64,000 nucleotides of DNA from Sinotaia quadrata (lineage: Eukaryota; Mollusca; Gastropoda; Architaenioglossa; Viviparidae), in contig CM054184.1 of assembly GCA_028829895.1 (NCBI GenBank), positions 20,439,701 through 20,503,700 of the forward strand, read 5' to 3'. Positions 11,385-23,537 of the stretch are shown here, piece after piece (position 1 is the first letter of the stretch; each line of letters opens with the position of its first letter). The notes under the pieces are model-generated. The model did not search any database and was not told the origin of the DNA. It saw only the letters and a program-made list of their open reading frames with translations. The position numbers and the translations under genes are program-made.

Positions 11385-11990
11385 AAAAATCCTGATCTTG
11401 GGCACTCCGTATGGTGTTATTTTTGAAAGTGTCTGAATTGAAGTAAACTGCTCAAGGCAATAATTTTCTAGATAGTTGATGTACTGTGAACTGAGTAAGT
11501 AGTTTTCTATTATTTAATGATTATGATTTATCAGAACGATGCCAGCCAATGGCATTCTTTCACTTGCTGGAAAATTCTACTCTCTAATCACTTTTGAATT
11601 TGGACTGGAAGGGAAAAGTCTGGCATTTGAAAGGCAGTCATTAGCTTGATGGCAAGTTAAACTGACTTGTTGAGAGAGAATTAGAAAGAATTCAAGCATT
11701 TTTACTATTGATATGTTATACTTGTGTTTATGTAGAGATGTACTATGTGAGTTGACTTTCATTTATACAAATGTTTGAACTAAGCTGCATACACGATGCG
11801 TGCTAACACTTGACATTGTTTGATGTGCAGTATTTATTTTATGATGTCTGTGTATTGGGCTAATAAATATTGTTGCAGTAATTTGATTAAATGTAAGATA
11901 GAATGGTGTTATAGTGTGATAAATGGGAAACGTATATTTGCTTCTTAATTATAGTTTGCAGTGAACCTGGAGCCTTTCACTTGCACTTTC
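11385..11990 (+). mobile_element. LTR-like repeat, 5' part (tandem copy 2)
   Basis: It repeats the order of blocks of 10598-11365 from about 60 bases inside the family start. Shared blocks include 'cttgggcactcc', 'gatttatcagaacga', 'ttgagagagaatt' and 'gggctaataaatatt'. Confidence 0.78.
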
Positions 11991-12599
11991 AAGTTTAAAC
12001 TTTCAAGTTTCCATTTACCGTTCACGTGTTCAATGGTGTGACCCTAGGAAATCACTCATGCTTAATGAAAAGCATAGTGTTAATAGGCATTTAATTTTTT
12101 CACACTTCTTACACATTAAGCCAGAGGAAGGGACAATTTCCGATTCTAGCTGGTAAGATGTGTGGTCACTGGGGTGCGGCTGACTGTGCAAATGACTGAC
12201 AGTGGACAGGGGGAGGATTTCCGACCAGACTGTTAAATTGCAAGCACAACATATTTGATTGACAGACAATAGCTGGCTCGTTTGAAGTAGGGTAAGTCCC
12301 AATCAGGAACGCTAAGCGCACAGTTGTAGATGGTGAAGCAGGTGTAAATGGATGGTTCCAATTAGTTGACACATGAGCTAATAAAAACTCAGTCAAGTCT
12401 TTTTACAATTACTTATGACAATATATTCAAGCAGTCTGTAGAGGCAAACGATAGCCAGTAGTAAGATGTCTGATCAATAATGAGAGAATGGACTTAAAAT
12501 AATTTAATGTTAAATTTATTGTTCATGCATTGATTTGATATAGGTTAGATTTTCGATTAATTCATTAGTATGTATAACTTTATGTTAGAAATTATGTAT

Positions 12600-13800
12600 T
12601 ACTGAATGAAATGTCAAGACGGTAGGGTCCTTAACAGACTTCCAGAGGAACAAGCTATGTATGGGGTTTATACGGCTGAACTCTTAGCTTATTTCAGAGT
12701 GACTAATGAGACATACTGAATAGGTATCACCATTTTAAGAGAGAACAGACCAATGCATTTTTACAGGCAGTTAGTAAGCTATAGCACATTTTGATAAGGT
12801 GATTAAAGCTGGATGAGGTGAAAATTGAAAGTGAGAAAGAGGTTAGGGATAACTTTGTGATTAACAAATTACAGACATAATGTCCTCCAGCATTTTTAGC
12901 TTATATTAAAGACAGAGGACCAAAGAGTTTGACAGATTGGCTAAAAGCAGCTGACAGGAGATATATGGGAAGCATTCTGATCTTCAGCTAGGTATAACTT
13001 TGAACTATGCAGGCAGATTAATGAACAAATGACATCTAAATGACAGAGTGACAAACCAAATAATAAACCGAACATGGGATCCTCTCTCTCACCTCCTCCA
13101 CTTAGTAAGATGAAAAATCCATGGGAAAAAACTGAACGCGAGAGGTCATACAGACAAAGGTGTTAAGAATGAATCAGTGGTGTGTTTTGACTGTGGCAAA
13201 CCAGGTCATATCAGAAGTCACTGCCTAGGTAACATTAATGTGATAGAACCTAATGGTGCACCTCGTTTTGATGTGAATATTAATGGACACTGTGTCCCAG
13301 TCCTCTGTGACACAGGTTGCAGAATAGGATTGGTAGTACACCCAAGCCTAATGTAAAAGAAAACATATTACACTGGGTGTATCAACAGTGGTGTAAAAGA
13401 TAAAGTACCCATCGAGGTGGTAGATATAGACAAGAACTACATATGTGACATATTCAGGCTGTATGTTTCAAAACAGGTGTAAAAAGTTAAATCATGGGTT
13501 GTAAATGTGTTCTCAGTGGCGAGTTCCTGATTGTCTCAATATTTTTTTAGTACTCATGAATAGGCAGTTAGTCGCACAAGAAGCTTCAGAAAAAGACATG
13601 TGTGAAAGTATGCATGGCAAACCAGAAATGATTAGTAATGTGTGCGAACATGTCTTGACGATGACTTTGGCTGAATCTGTCATCAGTGGGGCATGTCACC
13701 AGGGAATCACCCTGGACTCAGTTAAGGCAGAGCAGATGGCTGCTTCTTACTGTCAGACTGTAGCTGAATCTGAAGGGGTAAATAATGAAAGCATCAGTTG
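12600..13800 (+). pseudogene. Ty3/gypsy-type gag, zinc knuckle and protease relic (copy 1)
   Basis: Plus-strand reading gives, with several frameshifts, the end of a gag (block LPEEQAMYGVYTAELLAYF near 12640-12700, then DWLKAADR near 12935-12960). An intact CCHC knuckle reads CFDCGKPGHIRSHC (13181-13222), and 80 bases further in the same frame is a retropepsin start, VPVLCDTGCRIGLVV, with DTGC at 13309-13320. The frame stops soon after, at HPSLM. The later protease part and a segment resembling the linker to integrase continue to about 13800 in other frames. The same architecture occurs at 23538-25640. LTR-like copies on both sides (10598-11990 and from 14242) could be its LTRs. Confidence 0.82.
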
Positions 13801-14241
13801 TTGACAAACGTACAGCCATGTGATCGAAAGAGAAACATTACTTCAGTTCTATTTATTGTATACGTCAGAGCACTACTTAATAATGTATGTGTTGTTTCAC
13901 AAAGCGAGTAATTGATTATAGCTCGACATCTTTTGTCAAAACATAAAACCACATGAAAAATATTCTAATCCTGATTTTGTGTTTTCATTTACAAATAAAA
14001 AACATGTGCAGTACATTTTCGTCGCTGCTGATCTCCGCTATTTCAAGTTTGAATCACTTCCAATCTGACTATACTGCAGGACAAAACTCATCTAAAGCAA
14101 TCTGGAGAGGCTTTGATACTGTTAACATGTGCAGTGTAAATGCAACTTCTGATATGGTTAAGAGTATTATTTTGTTTGGAAGATAAACATATAGAATTAT
14201 TTGCATAAGAAATTCATTAAGGATTAAGGATTATTGCTATG

Positions 14242-14420
14242 TGTGGCGGAGTAAATTAGCCTATCTGTATTTCTAAACTTATAAGTATATTTGTTGCCAT
14301 TGTTAAAGTGACCCGACCTTGGGAACTGTTAATGTTGATACGTTTAGTAAGTGCCAGAGTTGGAGAATGGTGCAATCCAAACCAGTTCCAAGCGGATGAG
14401 CAGTTTTTTCTTATTAATAG
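14242..14420 (+). mobile_element. LTR-like repeat, 5' end
   Basis: It starts exactly with TGTGGCGGAGTAAATTAGCC, the family 5' end, and keeps the 'cttgggaactg...gtgccagagttggag' block before losing similarity near 14420. It follows the gag-protease relic in the same orientation, the position expected of a 3' LTR. Confidence 0.72.
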
Positions 14421-16198
14421 TCTCATTTAAATTTTGATATACGGATGAGCAAATTTAATCGTCATAATATCATTTAACACTCTTGCCACGTCTTTTGCTG
14501 TATGTGTGTTTGCATGTGTGTTACTTACTGCAGAAATCCCATTCGGCAATATAATACATAGCAGGTTCAAATAAGGGAACCTGAACAGATTACTGAACCT
14601 GGAAGGCATTTAGTTTCATCTTAAATACATGTGTGGTCTACTTTAATAAGTGAAACAACCAAAACAAATTATATATTTTAAAATGAAAGCACTTGCAACC
14701 GTTTTAAAAATCATTTCGATCAGTTCGATTATCTAATTTCATATTACTGTATTAAAATTAAACTCTTGTGCATGGGGAAAAAGTAAGCTTTCATTCTAAT
14801 GAATTGATCTAAATATTACAACAAATATGTGATTGTTTGATTTTTTATTTAATTTCATTTTATTCTGTAAATAAGAATACTTTGACTTCAAGCTGTATTT
14901 TTGTTACAAGGTAAACATTTTTTATCAATATTTGATTGTAATGGAAAGCTCAATTGTGTATCATTATCTACTAAAGTTAATATGTTTCTAACATAATATT
15001 ACACCTTCTCAAAATTTTATTAAAATTTATAATAATATTTCAAAAATATAATAATGGTTCATTCAAACCTTTGGTTTTTCTTTCAGTTAAATCAAGGGTG
15101 CAGCCATAGACTTTGGCCTTGTGTTTATTACCCTGGTATTTCCACGTCTAATGATTGAGTTTAGAATTTTGGGCCCTTGCAGGAAAACATAATACATATG
15201 CACCTATAAACTGAACAAGTTCACCTTTGTTGGCTAAATTAAGAACCAGCAATAAAGTCAATACACTAAGAACAAACGAGAGAACCAGTTGGAGCAAAAT
15301 CCAGGGTTAGATAGATAACTATGAGAACTAGGAAAGACTCAGACAGCATGCTAGAACCATGATGTTTCTCCCGCTTTTAAGCATGAAACTGCTTTGGGGT
15401 AATTTCCAAGATCTACGCGAAACTGTAGAATCATTTTGATCATTGCAGATGAATTGATTTTTTAATCCAACTACCAGAGTTAAGATCAGTCTGAAGTTTC
15501 TCGATTACATATATGGCGTGGATGCGTGTATCTATTTAGGAGTAAATATTTTAGATTGAATGAGTGTGAGTGAAGAGTAATGTTTTATCATCTCGTCTGA
15601 TAACTCAGTATCGGAATGAATGCCTTATACATTGGCTACGTGTGCTGGTAGTAACAACACCTTATAAGGATCGTCTGTACTATTCATTCATTAGGCCAGC
15701 AAACTGTGCTGGGTATGTGAGCATTGAAAGTTGGTTCTGCCAACCTATGGACAGCGCATTCTTTATTTCCTGAGTCGCCATAAGGAAACAGATTTGTCTT
15801 CCTGGCCTGACCTAGACCATAAACCACCCATCTGTTTTATTAACAGCAGAGGTCCCATTTCTAGAAACCTTTTAACAATTGAGCTAAAACCTCAAACAAA
15901 AAGCAAGTGGGGAATTGGGAAGGTTAGTGTCATAATTAATGTCAAATGTTTCTAATCATAGGTTAGATTGTGGACATGTCTTTACATAGTACGCCCTTGT
16001 AACCATAAGTGGAAAGTGATGTACGTCTGAACATAAAGGTCGGGCTAAATTTCAGTAAGTTAAAGAAGAATTAATTGAAGGCAGACGTAACTATCCTTCT
16101 GTCTTTCCCTCCATTCACATTTCACAGATTAATGCACGATGCTTAATAGATAAGTCAATGCAGCAAATCCCATATCTGAATAAACAAAAACGTCATAC

Positions 16199-16300
16199 TG
16201 CATTTGCTCTGTGTTGTATCACAAACAGCATCTGTTTCAGTGCAAGTGTCTCCTGTAGTACATATAGTGTCTAGACCAGCTACATCGCCCCCATTGGCAT
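16199..16300 (-). CDS. Exon 2: short 4-Cys module
   Basis: The acceptor is TACTTTCAG|AT and the donor is TGCA|GTATGA. The 102 nt encode 34 residues with phase 1 at both ends. The first codon is completed by the G of exon 1 to give Asp. The product starts with a Gly/Asp-rich linker (DANGGDVAGLDTI) followed by four cysteines at exon residues 14, 20, 27 and 34, spaced C-x5-C-x6-C-x6-C. Compared with the modules of exons 3-5 it lacks the C-x-C plus the final segment, so it looks like a half module. No antisense or sense ORF longer than this exon advertises it; it was found by reading splice signals. The reading frame joins exon 3 cleanly (A + AG gives Lys). Confidence 0.75.
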
Positions 16301-17029
16301 CTGAAAGTAAAAAACATCACTCAGTATGGTGAATCTTTGTACGAAGGAAATTCAAATGTATTCGAAATAATTGCATGTGTAAAGTTATTTCAAATAAATA
16401 TACGTTTCCATATATAATATAGAATCAATCACATATATACCCCTACTATAGACGAATGTACGGAGTCTAATTTGTAAATACAGATACCTACAAAGAGTTA
16501 CAAACATTTATACACAACATATAATTTAAATAAATTATAAGAAAACAGTAATATTTATATAAAATATATGGTTTTAAAATATGTATTTTCATTTGTATAT
16601 TTATTGTCTTAAAGCTTACATCTTTAAAGAACAATAGCGTATCATTACCTATGAGGAAGATAATTCGTTCGAGTCTCTTGTATGGCAATATTTCACAAAA
16701 CCTGACCAGTAGGAATAAGCGGGAAAAGGGGGAAGTGATAACAAAAGAAGAAAGTGAGAGCAGCGTGGATATCATATGCACAGTTCTTTGAAATATAAAA
16801 CTAATTAATGACATACTAAATTGTGCGAACACTTTTTTTTTAGTCTAAATATACATCTATTCTACATATATATATATATATAAAATATAGAATATTAAAA
16901 ATATTTTATAAAGACAAGGGCTATGCGGTATTGAAATAAACAAAACTGCATTTGAAAGTATATTTAACCATTGAAGTTAATTTATTTCCGCAGTATTATT
17001 ACATCATAGAACAGCGAGTGTTACTCTTA

Positions 17030-17200
<171 letters not shown>

Positions 17201-18544
17201 ATAGCTGGCTGGACGGATGGATGGATATTCACACTCATACATACATGGCCAATCTAATTAAACAAACACACGCTCAGATAGATAGACAGACAGATAAATA
17301 GATATTCTCACCGCATCTTTGAAAAGCATATAGTTAGTATTGGTGATATGTAAGTTTTTATACAAGCTGCCGATCAACGCGAGTTGTAAAAAAATTCCAC
17401 TTTGTTCTATAAAGACCGCTTTTACATACTAATACTCGCTTAACTACTAACCCTATATAAAAGAAAATAGTAATAAGTCCATGTATCTCTCTATTCTAAA
17501 CAGAAAAACGAATAAACAAAATCAAACAATCAAATCTTATTTAAATATATGCCTGTAAATTAGTTTAATTCTCTTACTGCTACAAATTTAAATTGCAATT
17601 CTACGAAAGTACTTTCAATTTTTGGATTTCGTTTTGTTTATATTCTTTATATGAATACTAAATTGTGCTCCTGTGGTGGAAAGAAAGGTTATATGTATGC
17701 CTTTTAACACATAGAATCTCATTGTATTCGAAACAAAATTAAATCTAATAAGCGAAACTGCTGTAATATTACTTTGAATATTTAAAACTGTCAATATATG
17801 TGTAGTTGGAATGAATAGAATAGAAATTCAAACTGTAATTTACAACGAGAATATGACAGTTTACAGCATTTAAATTCGGAAACATCATAAGGCTTATGCA
17901 CAGACAAATCAAAATAGATGTTAGAATAAACTATATAAAATAAATTTAACTGGAAACAGTATTGAGGTTTGAATAATTATGTACAAGTGTCGTAAAATAT
18001 AGATATGAATTTTTTATTGATTTTATATATATATATATGAATTAAAACTCTTATTTGATTGATGACACTTGAAAATGCAGAGCTATATTAATATAAACTG
18101 TTTTTATAATCTGTTATCTTTTGGTGGTTTACGAACGAAAACGCGTACCTTCGAATACTGAGTGAATGCTTAAGGGTTAAAGTACTCATAGGAGGATCTT
18201 AGTTAAAACTGGGAGTAGAGTACTTCGCTTAGATGAGTTATGATTGTTCAAGAAAGGCAGTGAGGCATGAACAGGAAATAATCACAGAGACAAGAGTTTA
18301 AATCAGCACGTACGCCTACATGAAAGCAGATGTCACTCAAAGTCGTAGGAAAAGTAGGCGATAATTTAATTTAATTGGATGTTGAGTTAGGTGAATAAAG
18401 GAAGACTGGCGGGGTCAAAAACCGGTTAAACCGAGAAAAAGTCTTGAGGGAGTCTCTTGAAAGTCAGGAGATATTGAAGCCAGAGGAACTGGAGGATAAG
18501 ATTTGCGGTAGCAGAACCAGCCAAAGGTCTGAGATCAAACGCGT

Positions 18545-19574
18545 ATCTCCTGTAGATAATTCTATTGTCTAAAGAAGACCAGTCAAGAAAGGCAGCCGTT
18601 TGCTTAATGGTAGGTTAAATGAGTGAGAGAATGGACTTAGAAATATTTTGTGCATGTTCCTATTGGTATGTTATACTTGTGTTTTACTTAGAGATGTATG
18701 AAATGAGTATACTATTACTTTGACAAATTGTTATATATATAATAGCATAATACACGCACACAGCATAACATAATTATGCTGTGTGCGTGTATTATGTTTT
18801 AAATACTGTTGCAGGAAATGTAAGTTATGATTAAAAGAGAATGGAGTTAAAGAGAAATAAACTGGAAACTTAGTGTTTGTTCCCTTATTATATTTTACAT
18901 GGGGAAAAAAGCATCCTTTTCTTGTTTTATCTGAATCTACTGTCTACTGATTATAAACTGCTACAACCATGGCAGATGCAAGAAGTATCTACCACAGAGT
19001 GTAAGGAATACACTGCACCCCATTGATGTGTGATGGCAAAGTATGCTGACTACATCAAACAATTTCTGGCACAAGGAAGTTACTGGATATTGCTACAGTT
19101 GTTTTTGCTTGAGGGAGCTAAAATAGCAAAGGATCCCCAAGGTTAGCCTCAGAAGAATAGCAGCTAATCAGTGCTCTACAACGTGAGAATAAAACCATGG
19201 AATTAAGAGTAATAATGTAAGTAATAAACTTGTGGCTTTGTTATGAAAAGTGCTTGAAAAGATTACTGCAACTTCGCCTACACAAGGTTATGTAAAAACT
19301 ATTATTGCTTATCTGTGATAACTCCATTTCTGTTCTCTGAAAAGAACTATCCTGTGATTTGTATTGACACTAATCTATTGAATTGTGTTTTAAGATATAA
19401 GACTGTATAGGTAATAAAATGATTCAAGCATATTTTGTAGAAATATCAATGACAAGTAATAGTTAACATTGTATTTGTCATATGTATATTTGATTGTTGA
19501 TTTAATAAGTTTATTGTTAAATTTAGTGACATTACACATATTGATAAGCTTATGTTGGAGAAGAAAGTTTGTCA
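18545..19574 (+). mobile_element. LTR-like repeat, central and 3' part
   Basis: It matches the family from the 'attctattgtctaa' block through 'gagagaatggacttagaa', 'ctgctacaaccatgg', 'gtatgctgac' and 'aagaactatcctgtga' up to the 'ttggagaagaaagt' block, where it breaks off at 19574. A 23-bp perfect inverted repeat has formed inside it (18746-18796). Confidence 0.85.
18746..18796. repeat. Perfect hairpin: 23-bp arms, 5-base loop
   Basis: Arms at 18746-18768 and 18774-18796 are exact reverse complements around CATAA. The right arm is the ordinary LTR-like sequence (related to 'gtgtattatg' in other copies), so the left arm is a local inverted copy. Confidence 0.95.
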
Positions 19575-19689
19575 ATCATTTTTGTCGCCATAGGCTTAGT
19601 CTCACAACATTTTTATGTGTTAGTATCCCCATCACCAATAAACCCCGTACACCTTCGCTTGTACTGCTCAACTGATATTTAAAAAATAT

Positions 19690-20255
19690 CACATGTACCG
19701 CTTGCCTCCATTGACCCACTAGAACCTCATGCGTCAATGCACAGTTTGTGTCATGAGTGTCGGCCCATTTTCTATGATTTTCAGTGTTGGGATCTTGTTT
19801 CTTAACAGTCACATGACTAACAGACTTTGCCTTTTGCTTGAGTGTAAAGAACATTTCCAGTTTTCATGCCAATAGTTGTCACAGCAGCTACTTTAGATGA
19901 GTGGCCTACAGTCATCTAAGTCCCATCACTGGAAACATGAATATCTCTGTTGTCATCATCTTGTATCTCTTCTGCCTGTTCATGCTCAAGTGCTGGAGCT
20001 GCCTGCATGCTAATCTTTTGTGAAGAGGTACATGTTTTGTGAATTGTTTTCTGTATTGCTTTGTATCTACTTTCACCAGGTGGTTTTGGTAAATCCATTA
20101 CCCCACAAAAAGTCTCTAACTCTGACCTGTCTACTCCAATGCATCGCATAGCAAATGTGGATCATCTATTCACTAAGTTTACAATTGCATTGCCGACAGA
20201 AATAGAAGGTGATGAGAAAGCAGGCTGCCTATCACAGTTTACATTGATACAATGA
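19690..20255 (-). pseudogene. Mutator-like element transposase fragment
   Basis: Reading the minus strand from 20251: CINVNCDRQPAFSS, SVGNAIVNLVNR, then MRCIGVDRSELETFCGVMDLP (20149 down), then DDDNRDIHVSSDGT (to 19918) and, after frame breaks, MKTGNVL and KWADTHDTNCA. The order NxR, MRxIG, FCGxMxxP, V.DGTW and DTGKVL is that of a Mutator-like transposase domain protein found in many invertebrate genomes. The Trp after DGT is replaced by a stop, and the frame shifts at least twice, so it is dead. It is bounded on both sides by LTR-like sequence. Confidence 0.75.
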
Positions 20256-20261
20256 AATACA

Positions 20262-20671
20262 AGTTTACTTTGTGAAGTGCTGTAAATGTCAACATTCTTT
20301 AATATATTCATATGCTCTACATTTAATTGTTGATTTAATAAAATTATTATTAATTATTTTACATTCTTGCACAAACCTTATTGGAGAAATAGTAGGTGGA
20401 CGTGGGCTCAATAAAAATAAAGGACGGATTTTTTATTACTCCTTCAGTAAGAAGTTTCACATATGCAACAGTTAAACGTCTATCTTATTATTGTGTAAAA
20501 AGTATAGATTTTATGACACCCTTATAATCCGCCAAGTGAGAGTCGTGTTGGTCTTGCGGGAGAATTATTAATAACAATAAATTAAGATTCTTGATCACTT
20601 GTAATTATTGATGTGTTATTAATTAATAAATAATAATCATAACGAATGAAGGGTGCCAGTGGTGTTACACA
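20262..20671 (+). mobile_element. LTR-like repeat, 3' end
   Basis: It matches the family from 'gtgaagtgctgtaaatgtca' (also at 48885) to the end near GTGTTACACA. It overlaps in family coordinates with the end of the copy at 18545-19574, so the two are separate copies or a duplication rather than one copy split by an insertion. Confidence 0.82.
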
Positions 20672-21162
20672 AAGATTTCCTAATCAAATCTTAACCATTC
20701 ACACAATACAGAGACACTTTTAATTTTTCTAACCAAGGGTGTGTCTTTGTTCCTTTTACAACCCGTAATGAGAGGAGGGACTCGTAACTTCTCACCCTAA
20801 GAGTTCGTTAGCATGATTAAAGTCTTAGAATTCTGTACCCTAGATTTCTCAGGCTAGAAACTGTGCATACCTCTATCTTGGCTAACTCTTTTACGAATAC
20901 ATGTGTGGTTATTCAACTTTTAGGCTGATGCAACTGTGAAAATATTTATGGATAGGTGACGTGTGTTGACACAATGTGGATATAAATGATGTGAGAAAGT
21001 CATACATATTAAATAAATAAAGTCTTTAAAAATGATTATAATTTTTATGACTACACAAATTAGGACACTTTTGTTAGCAGAATATTGGGTAATTTTCCTT
21101 GTTTATTCTTGTACACGAGTGCTTTCCCCTGAAAGCAGCAACGCGATTCCCGAAAGGAACGC

Positions 21163-21163
<1 letters not shown>

Positions 21164-21228
<65 letters not shown>
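21164..21228. repeat. (GT)n microsatellite
   Basis: A perfect GT run of about 65 bases, about 325 bases from exon 1 in intron 1. Confidence 0.97.
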
Positions 21229-21231
<3 letters not shown>

Positions 21232-21553
21232 ATTGTTTTAATTTATTTATTTTCCTCTGAGAAATGATCAGCATAAATATTTCCCTTTGTTCTATTTTTA
21301 AAAATAATTAAAATATTTAATCATACATTAAATGAGATGAATAATTCGAAATTCAATGCGAACGGATGCGGCAATAATCATAATAATTCCTTTCCAAAGA
21401 AGTTGCAAATAAACATCATGCTTTCTTAATTGATGATAGAACAACAAGATAGATTTGAATGAGAAAAATGTATAAGTGCCTTTAAACTAGAATGCAATAT
21501 AAACATTAACCAATCAGTTTTCTCTCACAAGAATCCCAAGTAAAAGAACTTAC

Positions 21554-21605
21554 CCTTTGGAAGAATCAGCAGAAAGCAAAGCGAGGTGAAGTAAATCAGA
21601 GTCAT
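21554..21605 (-). CDS. Exon 1: signal peptide of the cysteine-rich secreted protein
   Basis: The exon runs from ATG at 21605 to 21554 and encodes 17 codons plus one base: MTLIYFTSLCFLLILPK, then G from the split codon. It has a short polar start, a hydrophobic core of about 12 residues (IYFTSLCFLLIL) and a Pro-Lys end, a typical eukaryotic secretion signal. The exon ends at a consensus donor, G|GTAAGT, leaving phase 1. The start is chosen because the ORF is the only hydrophobic one here and because it sits about 50 bases downstream of a TATA-like element. Signal exons split off from modular exons in phase 1 are common in animal secreted proteins built from repeated modules. Cleavage is probably near the exon junction. 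Confidence 0.82.
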
Positions 21606-21627
21606 GGTTCTGTGTTCTTCGTCTCAG

Positions 21628-21675
21628 ACACAAATGGTAGAGGAGACAAGAGTGCGGGATATTTAAAGAGTTTTA
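21628..21675 (-). promoter_or_regulatory. TATA-like core promoter of the cysteine-rich gene
   Basis: On the minus strand the motif TTTAAATAT lies at 21667-21659, about 54 bases upstream of the start codon. A start site 25-30 bases downstream of the motif would give a 5' UTR of only about 20-30 bases. No other ATG lies between the motif and the start codon. The motif and spacing are visible; promoter function is inferred. Confidence 0.5.
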
Positions 21676-23520
21676 CGTAGCAACCAGTGTGTTTATATTT
21701 ACTGCTTTTGCTTTCTATTTGTTAACAACCCAGATTAAATGTGGGCGGTGTCAAGTGTTGCTGAACAGATAAAGAACGAATATAATGTATTAACCAATAG
21801 AAAATTAGTACCTTTCTGGTTAAGAGATTAAAAATAAAGAAGTAACACAAGAAATGCTATATAATTATGTTTTAAAAAGACAGGCAAGACAAGTCTTTCT
21901 TATATACGATTATATATGGCTGGTGTGCTCTATTATTTTGGATATTATCAAGTAGATGATAAATATTTATTTTTCAAAATTAAATGTTCCTTTCGGTGTT
22001 TGACCCAATTTATATCTCAATAATTATTTTAAAATGTATTACTGTTAAATGCAATTAATATTGTAATTTGCATCTTTACATTTTGAAAATAATCCCTTAT
22101 TTCTGACTTAGAATAAAGTTATTTTCAGTTTGCAGAAAGAGATAAAGAATTATGCCATTTTTTCCCAAAGTGTTCTGCTACGCACACGGCCACACTTGCG
22201 TTACATTGGAAAATAACATGTGTAAATAGTGAAAGAAACTTCAATTTATTTACGACGCCTGCACAGACGTGTTCTTTACAGTGTTGCACGGGAAAATGGA
22301 AAAATCTTTTGGACATTTTTAATTTTGGTACATTTTTAAAAGTAAGTTTGACTATGTCATTAGAAGATAAAGAAATAATATTTAATTGAAAAAAAATAAA
22401 CAAATTCCGCTCAGGAGAAAAAATGTGTAAATATTTCTTGTTTATATTATAACGAGTGGTTATGTCAAAATGCTAACTGCATGTTTTCTAAAAGTACAAA
22501 ACAACTTTATGAAGAGAGCGTGAGATGGCGATAAATAAAAGTAAAAATCAGAACACTGTTCGTTTTTCACGAAGAGGATTTTTCAGTGCACGGATGCAAT
22601 AAACTGAAAGCGAACATAAACTCACTTTATTCCGCATAAATAATATTTACTTCTCTGCAATTAACAAAAGACAGATTTTGATAAAACGCAAATAAGTAAC
22701 ACTTGTTTATACATTTCATAACTTGCTGTCCTCAGGAATATCAAACGCAACTATATAGAGAGATAGTTGAGACTAGTAATATAACCATTAAGATCTTGTT
22801 TCATCATGTTCACTGATACTTTATATTGTCACGTGTCTTGTACATATTTCGCCATACTTTGTATCAAACACAGTGATTTCATAAAAACAGTTCACAGTTT
22901 AACCCTAACATTTTCTGTCGTAATTTGATAAAAATAAACGAAATGCAAAGTAGGTTGCTATTTAATAGGTTGTGAGATTCCTTTGTGTCACACAAAATGG
23001 AGGCTCTGTCCGGTGATGAGCTCAAATTTGTTCAGAATTGTTAAACTATTTGTCTTAGTGTTGAAATTAATAAATGTGGAAAACAGTTGTTAAAATATTT
23101 GTTGAGCTTAGGTATCTAAACCGGGATCTAGAGATCTAGAGAAGCATAATTGACTAGAAAATTAGACATTTAAAAAGCAGTCTTTTCTCGCATTATTTTT
23201 ATAACCCTATCCAGAATATGTCTTGCTTTGTCTATCCTTTTTTATTCTCCTTTGAGTAACTTTTGGACTTATGCCATTGATTCCATATTGTAAAATGTAT
23301 TAGTATAGTTTTTATTAATTATTGATATGTACAAATTCTGTTGTTTATATCGATTGCACATTTTACGTAACTAGATTTAAAGTTTATCAATTGCTTGAGT
23401 GTATATGAATATACTTTTGTAAAATCAAGTCTGATAGCTTTCCAGTTTTTGCATGACCATGGTAGAGTTATTTTTTACAATTTAAAATGGAAATTACTCT
23501 CAAAGAAAGAATGAGATGTG
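21676..23520. other. Intergenic, upstream of the cysteine-rich gene
   Basis: AT-rich sequence with no ORF over 92 codons and no recognised repeat. Distal regulatory sequence for the gene at 21.6 kb would lie here, but nothing specific can be shown. Confidence 0.4.
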
Positions 23521-23537
23521 TGTAAGAGGGAAGGGCA

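Larger units (their letters stand above)
10138..16198 (-). other. Intron 2 of the cysteine-rich gene
   Basis: This 6.1-kb intron contains, all on the plus strand, two tandem LTR-like partial copies (10598-11990), a gag-protease relic (12600-13800) and a further LTR-like 5' end (14242-14420). The segments 10150-10590, 12000-12590 and 14430-16190 show no recognisable gene. Confidence 0.55.

Noticed and set aside
12030..12396. Minus-strand ORFs with MCKKCEKIKC, thought to be a piggyBac-type cysteine tail
   Set aside because: Only one C-x2-C pair and no other transposase block nearby.
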